48,981 bases of DNA from Terrimonas sp. GTDB taxonomy: Bacteria > Bacteroidota > Bacteroidia > Chitinophagales > Chitinophagaceae. The notes beneath the pieces were generated by a model, which was not told where the DNA came from, did not search any database, and saw only the letters and a list, made by a program, of their open reading frames with translations. How positions within the stretch are numbered: the stretch's first letter is position 1; the number at the start of each line of letters is the position of its first letter. Where the stretch lies: contig NZ_QCZJ01000036.1 in NCBI RefSeq assembly GCF_003075435.1, forward strand, positions 1-48,981, written 5' to 3'. Below, piece after piece: positions 27,048 through 34,481 of the stretch. The translations under genes and the position numbers were made by a program.

Positions 27048-27575
27048 ATGGTTGTTGAAAAAGATAAGGTAGTAAGCATTCAATATACCGCCAGCGATGA
27101 AGCCGGCAATATTGTTGACGGCAATCTGGAATTTGAACCGCTTGAATACCTGCATGGTCACGGTAATATTCTTACCGGACTTGAAAATGCACTTGCGGGT
27201 TTGAAAATAGCTGAAGAAAAGAAAGTAACACTTACGCCCGGTGAAGCTTATGGAGACTTTAATCCTGAACTGGTGTTTGAAGTGAACCGTCAGCAATTTC
27301 CTGAAGGAGCAGATGGTTTGCAATTGGGTTCTATGGTTCAGGCTTCCGATGGACAGGAATTGATTGTTACGGATATTGATGGAGATAAGATCATCCTGGA
27401 TGGTAATCACCCTTTTGCAGGAAGAACATTGCAGTTTGCTGTAACCATTAAAAATATCCGGGAGGCCAGCACCGAAGAAATTTCACACGGGCACGTGCAT
27501 AATGCGCATACGCACCATCAGCACGAGCACAAGGGAGATGGAAGTTGCGGACATGGCTGTGGATGTTCACATTGA
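27048..27575 (+). CDS. slyD: SlyD-like FKBP peptidyl-prolyl isomerase with a His/Cys-rich metal-binding tail
   Basis: Prolyl isomerase/chaperone of 175 residues. The split FKBP domain with inserted flap is visible (VSIQYTASDEAGNIVD..., LEYLHGHGNILTGLENAL, VTLTPGEAYGDFNPELV). The C-terminal 25 residues are extreme: HGHVHNAHTHHQHEHKGDGS followed by CGHGCGCSH, giving ten histidines and four cysteines for metal (Ni or Zn) binding. E. coli SlyD uses such a tail to help nickel delivery to hydrogenases; no hydrogenase genes are present here. It ends convergent to the kinase gene. Confidence 0.9.
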   Translation: MVVEKDKVVSIQYTASDEAGNIVDGNLEFEPLEYLHGHGNILTGLENALAGLKIAEEKKVTLTPGEAYGDFNPELVFEVNRQQFPEGADGLQLGSMVQASDGQELIVTDIDGDKIILDGNHPFAGRTLQFAVTIKNIREASTEEISHGHVHNAHTHHQHEHKGDGSCGHGCGCSH

Positions 27576-27618
27576 TAATGATACGCCTTACACATTAATA
27601 AGATGCCGGGAGGGATAG

Positions 27619-28668
27619 CTACGCTATAGCTCTCAGCATTTCTTCTTTTTCAAGCAGTCGCTTTAATAAAGTAATCTGGTTTTTTGCCCTTACAAAATTA
27701 TGCCCGGGGTATTTTGATCCATAATAAACATCATTGTTTATATAATCTGCTATAAAACGTAAGGCCTGCATATATATCAGGTAACAACCTCCGTCAAAAA
27801 AGCTTTTGCATTCAGCTTCACTTAAATCACCTTCCATGCCGGCAAGGTATCCCTGTACTATTGCTTTATAATACTCGTTTCGTATTTCAATTTTGGAAAA
27901 ATCTTTTTCTTCTTCACTAACTGGCGACAGGCAGGTACGCATCATATCGCCCACGTCACTTGTAAAATAACCCGGCATAACGGTGTCGAGATCTATCACG
28001 CATATGCCCTTATCATTCTCGTCAAACAATACGTTGCTGATCTTTGTATCATGATGCGTTACCCTGATTTTGAAATCAGGGTTATTTTTCATCGCTTCGA
28101 ACCTTTCCACCATATAATGTTTCTGCTCTAACCAGGCAATTTCTTCCTGCGCCTCTGTTATTCTTTCTTTATTTCCATTCTGCAACGATTGTATAAACTG
28201 GTTATAACGTAGTGTGAGATTATGAAAATCAGGAATGGTTACTTTTAACTGTGATACGGGAAAATCATTCAGCACATGTGTAAATCTTCCGAATTGCCTG
28301 GCTGCTTCAAAAGCCTGACCGGGGGTTTGAACCACATCTACCGTATGCGATTGTTTTACGAAAGGTACAAGCCTGAAATACCCTTCTCCTTCTACAAAAT
28401 GAATATCATCACCCTTATTTGTAAATACATTGCGTACAAAAAAGTATTCGGGATATTGCTTTGCAAGATAGGAACCTATCAATCGTATGTTATATGCAAT
28501 GTCTTGCGGAGCTTTAAAAACATTATGATTGATCCGTTGGAGAATATAAGCCTTGCCGTTGTTTTGATTTATTTTCCAGGTATGATTGATCAATCCGGAC
28601 CCGAAAGGAATTACTTCCAGTTCCGGAGCGGTAAGGCCAAATTCCTGAAGTACATTTTTAAGCATCAT
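27619..28668 (-). CDS. NahK-like sugar kinase (APH superfamily)
   Basis: Phosphotransferase of 349 residues of the aminoglycoside/choline-kinase fold. N-lobe: IPFGSGLINHTWKI (ATP loop) and YILQRINH. Catalytic site: HHDTKISNVLF (His206, Asp207, Asn212) and IDLDT (Asp226, Asp228). Bacteroidota relatives are annotated N-acetylhexosamine 1-kinase or mucin desulfatase-like; hexosamine substrates fit the glycan-related genes nearby, but this is inference. Its promoter (TTG-N18-TAATTTCG) ends one base before the ATG. Two ATGs occur in tandem (MM), either of which may be used. Confidence 0.78.
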   Translation of the reverse strand: MMLKNVLQEFGLTAPELEVIPFGSGLINHTWKINQNNGKAYILQRINHNVFKAPQDIAYNIRLIGSYLAKQYPEYFFVRNVFTNKGDDIHFVEGEGYFRLVPFVKQSHTVDVVQTPGQAFEAARQFGRFTHVLNDFPVSQLKVTIPDFHNLTLRYNQFIQSLQNGNKERITEAQEEIAWLEQKHYMVERFEAMKNNPDFKIRVTHHDTKISNVLFDENDKGICVIDLDTVMPGYFTSDVGDMMRTCLSPVSEEEKDFSKIEIRNEYYKAIVQGYLAGMEGDLSEAECKSFFDGGCYLIYMQALRFIADYINNDVYYGSKYPGHNFVRAKNQITLLKRLLEKEEMLRAIA

Positions 28669-28669
28669 T

Positions 28670-28698
28670 CGAAATTATTTAAAAGTATAGGAAAACAA
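28670..28698 (-). promoter_or_regulatory. Promoter of the NahK-like kinase gene
   Basis: On the minus strand, TTG (28698-28696), an 18-bp spacer, then TAATTTCG (28677-28670). The spacing fits the Bacteroidota consensus and the -7 box differs from TAnnTTTG at one base, as does the box before the sprE-like gene. The box ends 1 nt before the ATG at 28668, so any leader would be absent or the true start is downstream. Confidence 0.5.
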
Positions 28699-28771
28699 CA
28701 AACCCCGCGGCTATAAATTGAATAATCTTAAAAAATCACACAATCGTTTTCGTAAATTGGGAGTTAATATT

Positions 28772-29293
28772 ATGGATTTAAAAGCAGCTATTTTAAAGGA
28801 ACATTCAAAAAAACAATGTGAATACATTGTAAAGTATATCGGCAAGGATCAAAAGAGGTTTGATGCGCTGATAGCTATTTTTTTTAATGATGAATACCGC
28901 GTTGTGCAAAGAGCAGCATGGCCATTAAGCTATAGTGTAATCGCTCATCCTGAGCTCATTAAAAAGCATTTGAAAAAAATAATCCTGAACCTGAAAAAAC
29001 CAGGTATACATAATGCTGTAAGAAGAAATACCATCAGGCTTTTACAGGCTGTTGAAATACCAAAATCATTGCATGGCATGATAATGGACCTATGTTTTCA
29101 ATACATAGCTGACCCGGAAGAGATGGTTGCAGTGAAGGCTTTCAGCTTAACCGTGCTTGCAAATCTTGCAAAGCAATATCCTGAAATCATACCTGAGTTA
29201 AAACTTACTATTCAGGATCAGATGCCTCATGAAACTGCCGCTTTTAAGTCGAGAGCTCAAAAAATATTAAAGCAGTTTGATAAGGGGACTTGA
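28772..29293 (+). CDS. HEAT-like helical repeat protein, uncharacterised
   Basis: Not recognised as a named family. ATG 28772 gives 173 residues; a TTG at 28718 would add 18 poorly conserved-looking residues. The sequence is alpha-helical with HEAT/DNA-alkylation-repair-like repeats: FDALIAIFFNDEYRVVQRAAWPLSYSV, GIHNAVRRNTIRLLQAVEIP, PEEMVAVKAFSLTVLANLAKQYPEI, AAFKSRAQKILKQF. No catalytic motif is visible, so a binding or scaffold role is more likely. It is divergent from the kinase gene. Confidence 0.6.
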   Translation: MDLKAAILKEHSKKQCEYIVKYIGKDQKRFDALIAIFFNDEYRVVQRAAWPLSYSVIAHPELIKKHLKKIILNLKKPGIHNAVRRNTIRLLQAVEIPKSLHGMIMDLCFQYIADPEEMVAVKAFSLTVLANLAKQYPEIIPELKLTIQDQMPHETAAFKSRAQKILKQFDKGT

Positions 29294-29478
29294 TATCTGA
29301 AACAAATAGAAAAGAATCGGGTGCATTTCAAACCTTCACAGACGTTAACTTTCCGGTAGATGGTACACTGACTGGTAGCGGAAAATGCGAGCGCAGATGC
29401 CTCGTGCCGCCGCAGCAGTACCTATATTCGAAAATTCGAAATGTGCCCAAAGAATCTCCGCATTCTGCTGCCTGGTTA

Positions 29479-29486
29479 TATATTTG
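29479..29486 (+). promoter_or_regulatory. Promoter -7 box just before the HAD gene start
   Basis: TATATTTG matches TAnnTTTG and ends 4 nt before the ATG at 29491. This supports 29491 rather than an upstream TTG at 29290 as the start. A -33 TTG is not clear. Confidence 0.45.
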
Positions 29487-29490
29487 CGCC

Positions 29491-30153
29491 ATGAAATCAG
29501 ATGCAGTTATATTTGATATGGATGGGCTTCTTATTGATTCAGAGCCTTTATGGGAGGAAGCAGGAGCCGAGCTTTTAAAGGAATTTAATATTGAGCTTAC
29601 GCCTGAGCAGTACCATAGTTCCACGGGTTTGCGTACTGTGGAGTGGATAGCGCACTGGTTCAACTTTTTTAAGATAGAAGAACAGTATGCGAACAACGCG
29701 GTAACAGGTATTATTAATAAAGCCATTGATAAAATTGAAAAACATGGCGTTGCTATGCCCGGGGTACCTGAAATATTTGCTTTTTTTAAAGACAGGGGAT
29801 TCAGGATGGCGATAGCTACATCTTCGCCCATAAAGCTGGCAAATATTGTTGCCGATAAATTAAATATCCGGCACTACCTGAGTAGCATAACTTCTGCCGA
29901 AGCATTACAATATGGTAAGCCGCATCCGGAAGTATATCTTAATTGCGCCATGCAGTTAGGCGTTTCACCATCTCAATGTATTTGTTTTGAAGATTCATTT
30001 AACGGAATGATAGCGGTTAAGGCGGCACGCATGAAATGTGTGGTAGTGCCGGCGCCATCTGTTTTTAATGCGGGTAAATGGGATGCCGCTGATCTGAAAC
30101 TGCAAAGTTTAGCGCAGTTTGGAGAAGAGCAATTGAATGGGTTAATGCAATAA
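29491..30153 (+). CDS. hxpB: HAD-superfamily sugar phosphatase (HxpB-like)
   Basis: Phosphatase of 220 residues, close to the 222 of E. coli HxpB (hexitol phosphatase). It has the HAD motifs: DMDGLLIDSEP (Asp9 nucleophile, Asp11), a helical cap, ATSSP (motif II), GKPHPEVY (motif III Lys) and CFEDSFNGM (motif IV acidic pair). The 67-residue upstream extension in the longer frame lacks protein-like features and holds the promoter box, so the ATG at 29491 is preferred. HxpB relatives act on 2-deoxyglucose-6-phosphate and hexitol phosphates; the substrate here is unverified. It converges with rpsA across a shared terminator. Confidence 0.8.
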   Translation: MKSDAVIFDMDGLLIDSEPLWEEAGAELLKEFNIELTPEQYHSSTGLRTVEWIAHWFNFFKIEEQYANNAVTGIINKAIDKIEKHGVAMPGVPEIFAFFKDRGFRMAIATSSPIKLANIVADKLNIRHYLSSITSAEALQYGKPHPEVYLNCAMQLGVSPSQCICFEDSFNGMIAVKAARMKCVVVPAPSVFNAGKWDAADLKLQSLAQFGEEQLNGLMQ

Positions 30154-30250
30154 ATATCGTTATTGTAACCTGTTTCCACAAATAAAAAAATCTTTTTTTC
30201 TTCACTACAGTCTCCTACCAGCATTGTGTTTAGCCGGACGTTGTGAGTTT

Positions 30251-30430
30251 TGTAATCCGGTTTCTAATACAACAGCATAGCTTGTAATCTCGAATTAACC
30301 CTGCTTATACGCCACGTCCCCGTCTGCTTTGTGCTAATGCTCAACTTTTGGTTATATGGGAGACGTGGCGGCGAAGGTAAGATAATATCTGCCCGCGCAT
30401 TAATGAAAAGTAACTGGTGTACGGATTACA
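30251..30430. repeat. 180-bp element with TGTAATCCG end repeats and inner palindrome
   Basis: Perfect 9-bp end repeats, TGTAATCCG (30251-30259) and CGGATTACA (30422-30430), enclose a second inverted pair, CGCCACGTC (30310-30318) and GACGTGGCG (30362-30370). There is no coding frame. The nested arms resemble a small non-autonomous repeat or an mRNA structure. No target duplication is evident. Confidence 0.5.
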
Positions 30431-30453
30431 GGAGGGGTACTATTAAAATAAAG

Positions 30454-30490
30454 AAATCCGCCGGCTATACACCAGGCGGATTTTTTATTT
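30454..30490. terminator. Bidirectional terminator between the HAD gene and rpsA
   Basis: AAATCCGCC (30454-30462) pairs with GGCGGATTT (30475-30483) with a 12-nt loop. T-rich tails follow on both strands (TTTTTTATTT on plus; TTTCTTTATTTT on minus). It sits between the convergent HAD and rpsA genes and can serve both. Confidence 0.75.
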
Positions 30491-30529
30491 GTGGATAGAG
30501 ACAAAGCATGCTTTGTCTCTGCCAGGAAT

Positions 30530-32425
30530 TTATTCAGCGGATTTTTCTTCTCCGCCCTGCTCCATTTTCTTTTTCAGTTCAGCGAGTACGCCAAGATCTC
30601 CGAGTGTGGTTTTTTCAACCTTGCCCTGGATGTCTTTAACTGCTTTTTTGGTTTTAGCAGCTTCAGCTTTTCTCTCTTTATTCTCTGCTTCTTTTTCGTC
30701 AGCCTTAGCCTGTTCCCAAATGCGTGTATGGCTTAACAGTATGCGTTTTTCGTTCCTGTCAAATTCAATCACTACAAACTGTATTGTTTCATCTGCACCA
30801 ACTGTTTTGCCATCTTCTTTAAAGAGGTGACGTGCAGGTGCATAACCTTCCAGTCCGTAAGGTAACTGAACTACTGCGCCTTTATCATCTTTCTTGATTA
30901 CAGTGCCTTCGTGTATGCTTCCAACAGCGAAAGTATCCTGTAATGCATTCCAGGGATCTTCTTCCAGCTGTTTGTGACCCAACTGTAATTTGCGGTTTTC
31001 CTTATCTATACCGAGGATGATAATGTCGATTTCGCTGCCAACCTTAGTGTACTCACTCGGGTGGTTAAAGCGTTTCAGCCAGCTAAGATCACTGATGTGG
31101 ATCATGCCACCGATACCTGGCTCAAGCTCAACAAACACACCGTAAGGCGTAATGTTTTTTACCAGTCCTTTATGACGGCTTTCAACCGGGTATTTGCTTT
31201 CGATCTCATTCCAGGGATCAGGAGTAAGCTGTTTGATAGAAAGACTCATCTTACGTGAATCTTTATCAAGCGTTACCACCTTAGCTTCGTGCTCATCACC
31301 TAATTTGAAGAATTCTTTAGCATTGATAGGGGTATTAGCCCAGGTAATTTCACTTACGTGAACCAAACCTTCAACACCAGGCAGTATTTCAAGGAAAGCA
31401 CCGTAATCTTCAATGTTCACTACTTTTCCTTTTACTACTTTTCCTTCGCTGATGGTTTCAGGCAATGTATCCCATGGGTGAGGCGTAAGTTGTTTCAAGC
31501 CTAAGCTGATGCGTTTTTTATCATCATCAAAGTCAAGCACAACCACGTTTAATTTCTGATCCATTTTCAACACTTCGCTCGGATGGCTTATGCGGCCCCA
31601 GCTGATATCAGTGATGTATAACAGACCATCTAAGCCGCCAAGATCAAGGAATGCACCGAAGTCGGTAATATTCTTGATAGTACCTTCAAGTACCTGGCCT
31701 TTTTCAAGCTTGCTGATGATCTCAGCGCGTTGTGCTTCAATATCGCTTTCAATAAGAGCTTTGTGAGATACAACAGCGTTCTTAATGGTTTCGTTGATCT
31801 TAACCACTTTAAACTCCATTGTTTTACCAACAAACTGATCGTAATCAGTTACAGGCTTAACATCAATTTGTGAACCAGGTAAGAAAGTTTCCATACCAAA
31901 CACATCCACAATCAAACCACCTTTTGTTTTGCTGGTAACCACACCGGTAACTACTTCGCCTGTCTTGTGTATTTCAACTATGCGCTCCCATGCACGTGTA
32001 ATACGCGCCTGTTTACGACTAAGATGAAGATGTCCTTCCCTGTCTTCTTTTTCTACTACCATTACTTCAACAGTATCACCTACTTTCAAGCCTGGCAGAT
32101 CGCGGAATTCGTTCAATGAAACCAATCCATCGCTTTTGAAACCTATGTTTACTACAACATCGGTTTTAGTAAGGCCTACCACAACACCTTCCACCATTTC
32201 ATTATCTGTAATGGTCTTAAAAGTGCTTTCGTATACTGCATCGTACTTTTCTTTTTCTTCTTTTTTATAAGAAGATACGTTGCGTTTGTCAATGCTCCAG
32301 TCGAAATCGTCGTGAGCAGTTTCCGGTTCGGCCGGTACCTGTGCAGGTTGATTTGTTATCGCTGTAGGTGCGGTTGCAGCCTCCTGAACATCAGCGTTTG
32401 AGTTAACAATTTGATTATCTGACAT
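30530..32425 (-). CDS. rpsA: 30S ribosomal protein S1
   Basis: Ribosomal protein S1, 631 residues, which helps mRNA bind the 30S subunit. An acidic N-terminal extension (about 1-75, including EPETAHDDFDWSIDKRNVSSY) precedes six S1 (OB-fold) domains, seen through the repeated pattern 'vGd.veg.V......Gafv.l..g.eGlvh.Sd.sW': for example GTIKNITDFGAFLDLGGLDGLLYITDISWGRISHPSE and GLVKNITPYGVFVELEPGIGGMIHISDLSW. The C-terminal tail is Lys/Glu-rich. Bacteroidota carry a long S1 of this type. It is transcribed from a strong promoter at 32490-32461. Confidence 0.95.
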   Translation of the reverse strand: MSDNQIVNSNADVQEAATAPTAITNQPAQVPAEPETAHDDFDWSIDKRNVSSYKKEEKEKYDAVYESTFKTITDNEMVEGVVVGLTKTDVVVNIGFKSDGLVSLNEFRDLPGLKVGDTVEVMVVEKEDREGHLHLSRKQARITRAWERIVEIHKTGEVVTGVVTSKTKGGLIVDVFGMETFLPGSQIDVKPVTDYDQFVGKTMEFKVVKINETIKNAVVSHKALIESDIEAQRAEIISKLEKGQVLEGTIKNITDFGAFLDLGGLDGLLYITDISWGRISHPSEVLKMDQKLNVVVLDFDDDKKRISLGLKQLTPHPWDTLPETISEGKVVKGKVVNIEDYGAFLEILPGVEGLVHVSEITWANTPINAKEFFKLGDEHEAKVVTLDKDSRKMSLSIKQLTPDPWNEIESKYPVESRHKGLVKNITPYGVFVELEPGIGGMIHISDLSWLKRFNHPSEYTKVGSEIDIIILGIDKENRKLQLGHKQLEEDPWNALQDTFAVGSIHEGTVIKKDDKGAVVQLPYGLEGYAPARHLFKEDGKTVGADETIQFVVIEFDRNEKRILLSHTRIWEQAKADEKEAENKERKAEAAKTKKAVKDIQGKVEKTTLGDLGVLAELKKKMEQGGEEKSAE

Positions 32426-32460
32426 GATATAAACCCAATGCTTTTAAAAAATTGGGACGG

Positions 32461-32490
32461 CAAAGGTAGGCAAAAATGCAGAAATGGCAA
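32461..32490 (-). promoter_or_regulatory. Promoter of rpsA
   Basis: On the minus strand, TTG (32490-32488), a 19-bp spacer, then TACCTTTG (32468-32461). This is an exact match to the Bacteroidota consensus TTG-N17-23-TAnnTTTG, about 36 bp before the rpsA ATG. It is the clearest promoter in the window and supports the phylum assignment. Confidence 0.75.
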
Positions 32491-32567
32491 GGCTTTCGGA
32501 GGCTTTTTATGCTTAAAAACGGCTGTTTATTAATAATAAAAGCTCAGTTTTAATATAAAACCGGCAT

Positions 32568-32852
32568 TTATTGTAGTATTCTTGCCGGATCTACCACAAC
32601 ATATTTAACAGATTTTACTTTTTTGTCGTTATGATAAGAGTATGTCATGTGCAAAAATCCATCTTTTCCCTGTATAAGTGAGGGATAAGAATAGCCGCCC
32701 TCGTTTTTTTCATGATTTTCAATAGCGGTTCTCCATTTCCAGGTTTTCCCTTCATCGTCAGACAGATACAGGCTTAACCGGTATCGCCCATCATCAATAT
32801 CATTACCAGGGAATGCCCATTTTCCATCACGTAAAAATAAGCGATTGTTCAG
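32568..32852 (-). pseudogene. C-terminal remnant of a sialidase-like (BNR) protein
   Basis: The minus-strand frame from 32852 to the stop at 32568 reads LNNRLFLRDGKWAFPGNDID..., LSLYLSDDEGKTWKWRT, GGYSYPSLIQGKDGFLHMTYSYH and VVVDPARILQ. This is the end of an exo-alpha-sialidase-type propeller with one Asp-box (SDDEGKTW). A stop codon (32855-32853) lies immediately upstream in frame, and no start or further propeller blades are found beyond it. It is a truncated, non-functional fragment. It is a different subtype from the sialidase-like gene at 17948. Confidence 0.7.
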
Positions 32853-33316
32853 TTACGGGAGACTGCGCGTATATTGATGTAGTTAAGCAGGTAAGCAACA
32901 GAAAGCCTGAAATTCTTTTCATTATTAAATGCTCTTTAAATAATACAAAGAGCGGGCAATTTTTTTTATTAGCCGGGAATACTATCAATTCTTATAATTA
33001 ACCATTAAGATATTAAGAAAATTAAGTAAAAAGCCTTAATGACCCTTAACTTCTTAATGGTTTTCAAAACATGTATTGCTTTTTACGAACTAAATATGGT
33101 TTCTGTTAATAAATACTCATGGTTGTAAAAAACTTGCCGGGATAAATATTGAAAAAGGCGTTCCGGAAAAGTACTTTTATTTTAATAGCATATGATCAAT
33201 GCTGAAAGCTGGATTTTTCAAATAAAGTTCAAAACAGGTAAATACAAAAATTTATTTCTGATAATTTAAATGCTGATATTGCGTTCATAATCGCACAGTA
33301 TATCAATGAAAAAATC
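32853..33316. other. Intergenic region between sialidase remnant and DinB gene
   Basis: A 464-bp AT-rich stretch. It contains the inverted repeat at 33000-33062 and no convincing gene. A 62-codon plus-strand frame ending at 33001 runs through the remnant junction and is not supported. Confidence 0.5.
33000..33062. repeat. AACCATTAAGA inverted repeat
   Basis: AACCATTAAGA (33000-33010) pairs perfectly with TCTTAATGGTT (33052-33062). The interior is rich in TTAAG/CTTAA words (AAGATATTAAGAAAATTAAG, CCTTAATGACCCTTAAC). This resembles a dispersed non-coding repeat of the phylum. A short T-run follows on the plus strand. Confidence 0.55.
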
Positions 33317-33769
33317 ATGATCACTTTACATCTTATTCCGCTTTTTCAGAAAGATCTCGATAAGCTAAAAGAAGAAATTACTTTATATCCCAAAGACGAA
33401 TTATTGTGGCAGGTTAAAGAAGGCATTACCAACAGCGGCGGTAATCTTTGTCTTCATCTTACCGGAAACCTCCAGCATTACATTGGCGCCGTACTGGGCG
33501 ATTCTGGCTATGTACGTAACCGCGATGCGGAATTTCGTTTGAAGAATGTACCAAGAGGCAAACTATTGGAAGATATTGAAATTACACGTGCGGTAGTAAC
33601 CGATACACTGGAACAACTCTCTAAAAATGATCTGCAAAAAGATTATCCACTGCCTGTAATTGATGAAAAAACAAATACAGCTTACTTTTTGTTGCACCTG
33701 CTCGGGCATTTGAATTATCATACCGGGCAAATTAATTATCACCGCAGGATTGTGAGCGGGGGGCTATAG
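33317..33769 (+). CDS. DinB/YfiT-like metal-dependent four-helix protein
   Basis: Small cytosolic protein of 150 residues with the DinB four-helix-bundle pattern. Likely metal ligands are His47 (NLCLHLTGNLQHY), His131 and His135 (LLGHLNYHTGQINYHRR). DinB-fold proteins include thiol-dependent transferases and damage-inducible proteins of unclear role. The exact function is unknown. It is single on the plus strand and convergent with the YdcF gene. Confidence 0.75.
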   Translation: MITLHLIPLFQKDLDKLKEEITLYPKDELLWQVKEGITNSGGNLCLHLTGNLQHYIGAVLGDSGYVRNRDAEFRLKNVPRGKLLEDIEITRAVVTDTLEQLSKNDLQKDYPLPVIDEKTNTAYFLLHLLGHLNYHTGQINYHRRIVSGGL

Positions 33770-33797
33770 GCTGTGTCAGCTATCAGTTCATGTTACC

Positions 33798-34463
33798 CTA
33801 ACGATAGGCTGTTGTATCTATATTTCCCCTGATGGTGCCCCGGAGCCGGCGCCAGAAGCTGTCTCTTTCCTTTATTGAAATAAAATCTTCCTTAAATGCT
33901 TTTTCATAAGGAATAGAAGGAGTGATCATAGCCGGCTGCAACATTTTTAAAGTATCAGTTACAAAAGGAATTATTGCAACATCTTTACTCACTTTTTTGC
34001 GGATGAATTTCCTGAGCATTTTTGTTTGAAAAGGGTCTGATGCCAGCGCGACTTTTTTAAAACCGAGTTGCAATGCCTTTTTATACCCGTAAAATATGTT
34101 TTCAGTGCTATGCTCTGCTTTGGTTTCCGTATAGATATTTGCTTTGGGAATACCAATAGCTTCAGCGTACATGGCCATTATTTCTGCCTCACAATATGGT
34201 GTATATACCGCGGCGCCCGAGTATATTATATTTTGGGCAATGCCTTTATCAAACAAAAATTTTGACCAGTATACACGTCCTTTCATAACGGTATCCCACT
34301 GGTTGTTTTCAAATTGAATGCCCGGAACAACTATTACATCATATGGAGCATTTGCCTCAGCCTTTTTCAACAAACGCTGGCTGCTTTTGGCAGAGTAAGT
34401 GCATGCGGCAATTAAGCAGTAAGAGAATAAGATTATTGTACCAGGGCAATTACGATAAAGCAT
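33798..34463 (-). CDS. YdcF/SanA-like DUF218 protein, lipoprotein-like
   Basis: Envelope protein of 221 residues. The N-terminus ends in CLIAAC, a lipoprotein-like cleavage site with the modified Cys at residue 21. The DUF218 core is visible: YDVIVVPGIQFENNQWD, IIYSGAAVYTPYCEAEIMAMYA, IYTETKAEHSTENIFYG, VALASDPFQTKML. E. coli relatives (SanA, ElyC, YdcF) affect envelope integrity and peptidoglycan-linked envelope assembly. It lies 18 bp after the PBP1A gene on the same strand, so a shared envelope role fits. Confidence 0.78.
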   Translation of the reverse strand: MLYRNCPGTIILFSYCLIAACTYSAKSSQRLLKKAEANAPYDVIVVPGIQFENNQWDTVMKGRVYWSKFLFDKGIAQNIIYSGAAVYTPYCEAEIMAMYAEAIGIPKANIYTETKAEHSTENIFYGYKKALQLGFKKVALASDPFQTKMLRKFIRKKVSKDVAIIPFVTDTLKMLQPAMITPSIPYEKAFKEDFISIKERDSFWRRLRGTIRGNIDTTAYR

Positions 34464-34481
34464 TTGTTTTAGCAGTAGCTG

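Noticed and set aside
29290-29490. 67-residue N-terminal extension of the HAD phosphatase
   Set aside because: The extension is not protein-like and contains the promoter box; the HAD motif begins right after ATG 29491.
32813-33001. 62-codon plus-strand ORF upstream of the DinB gene
   Set aside because: It overlaps the sialidase remnant, has no recognisable motif or promoter, and ends at the repeat.
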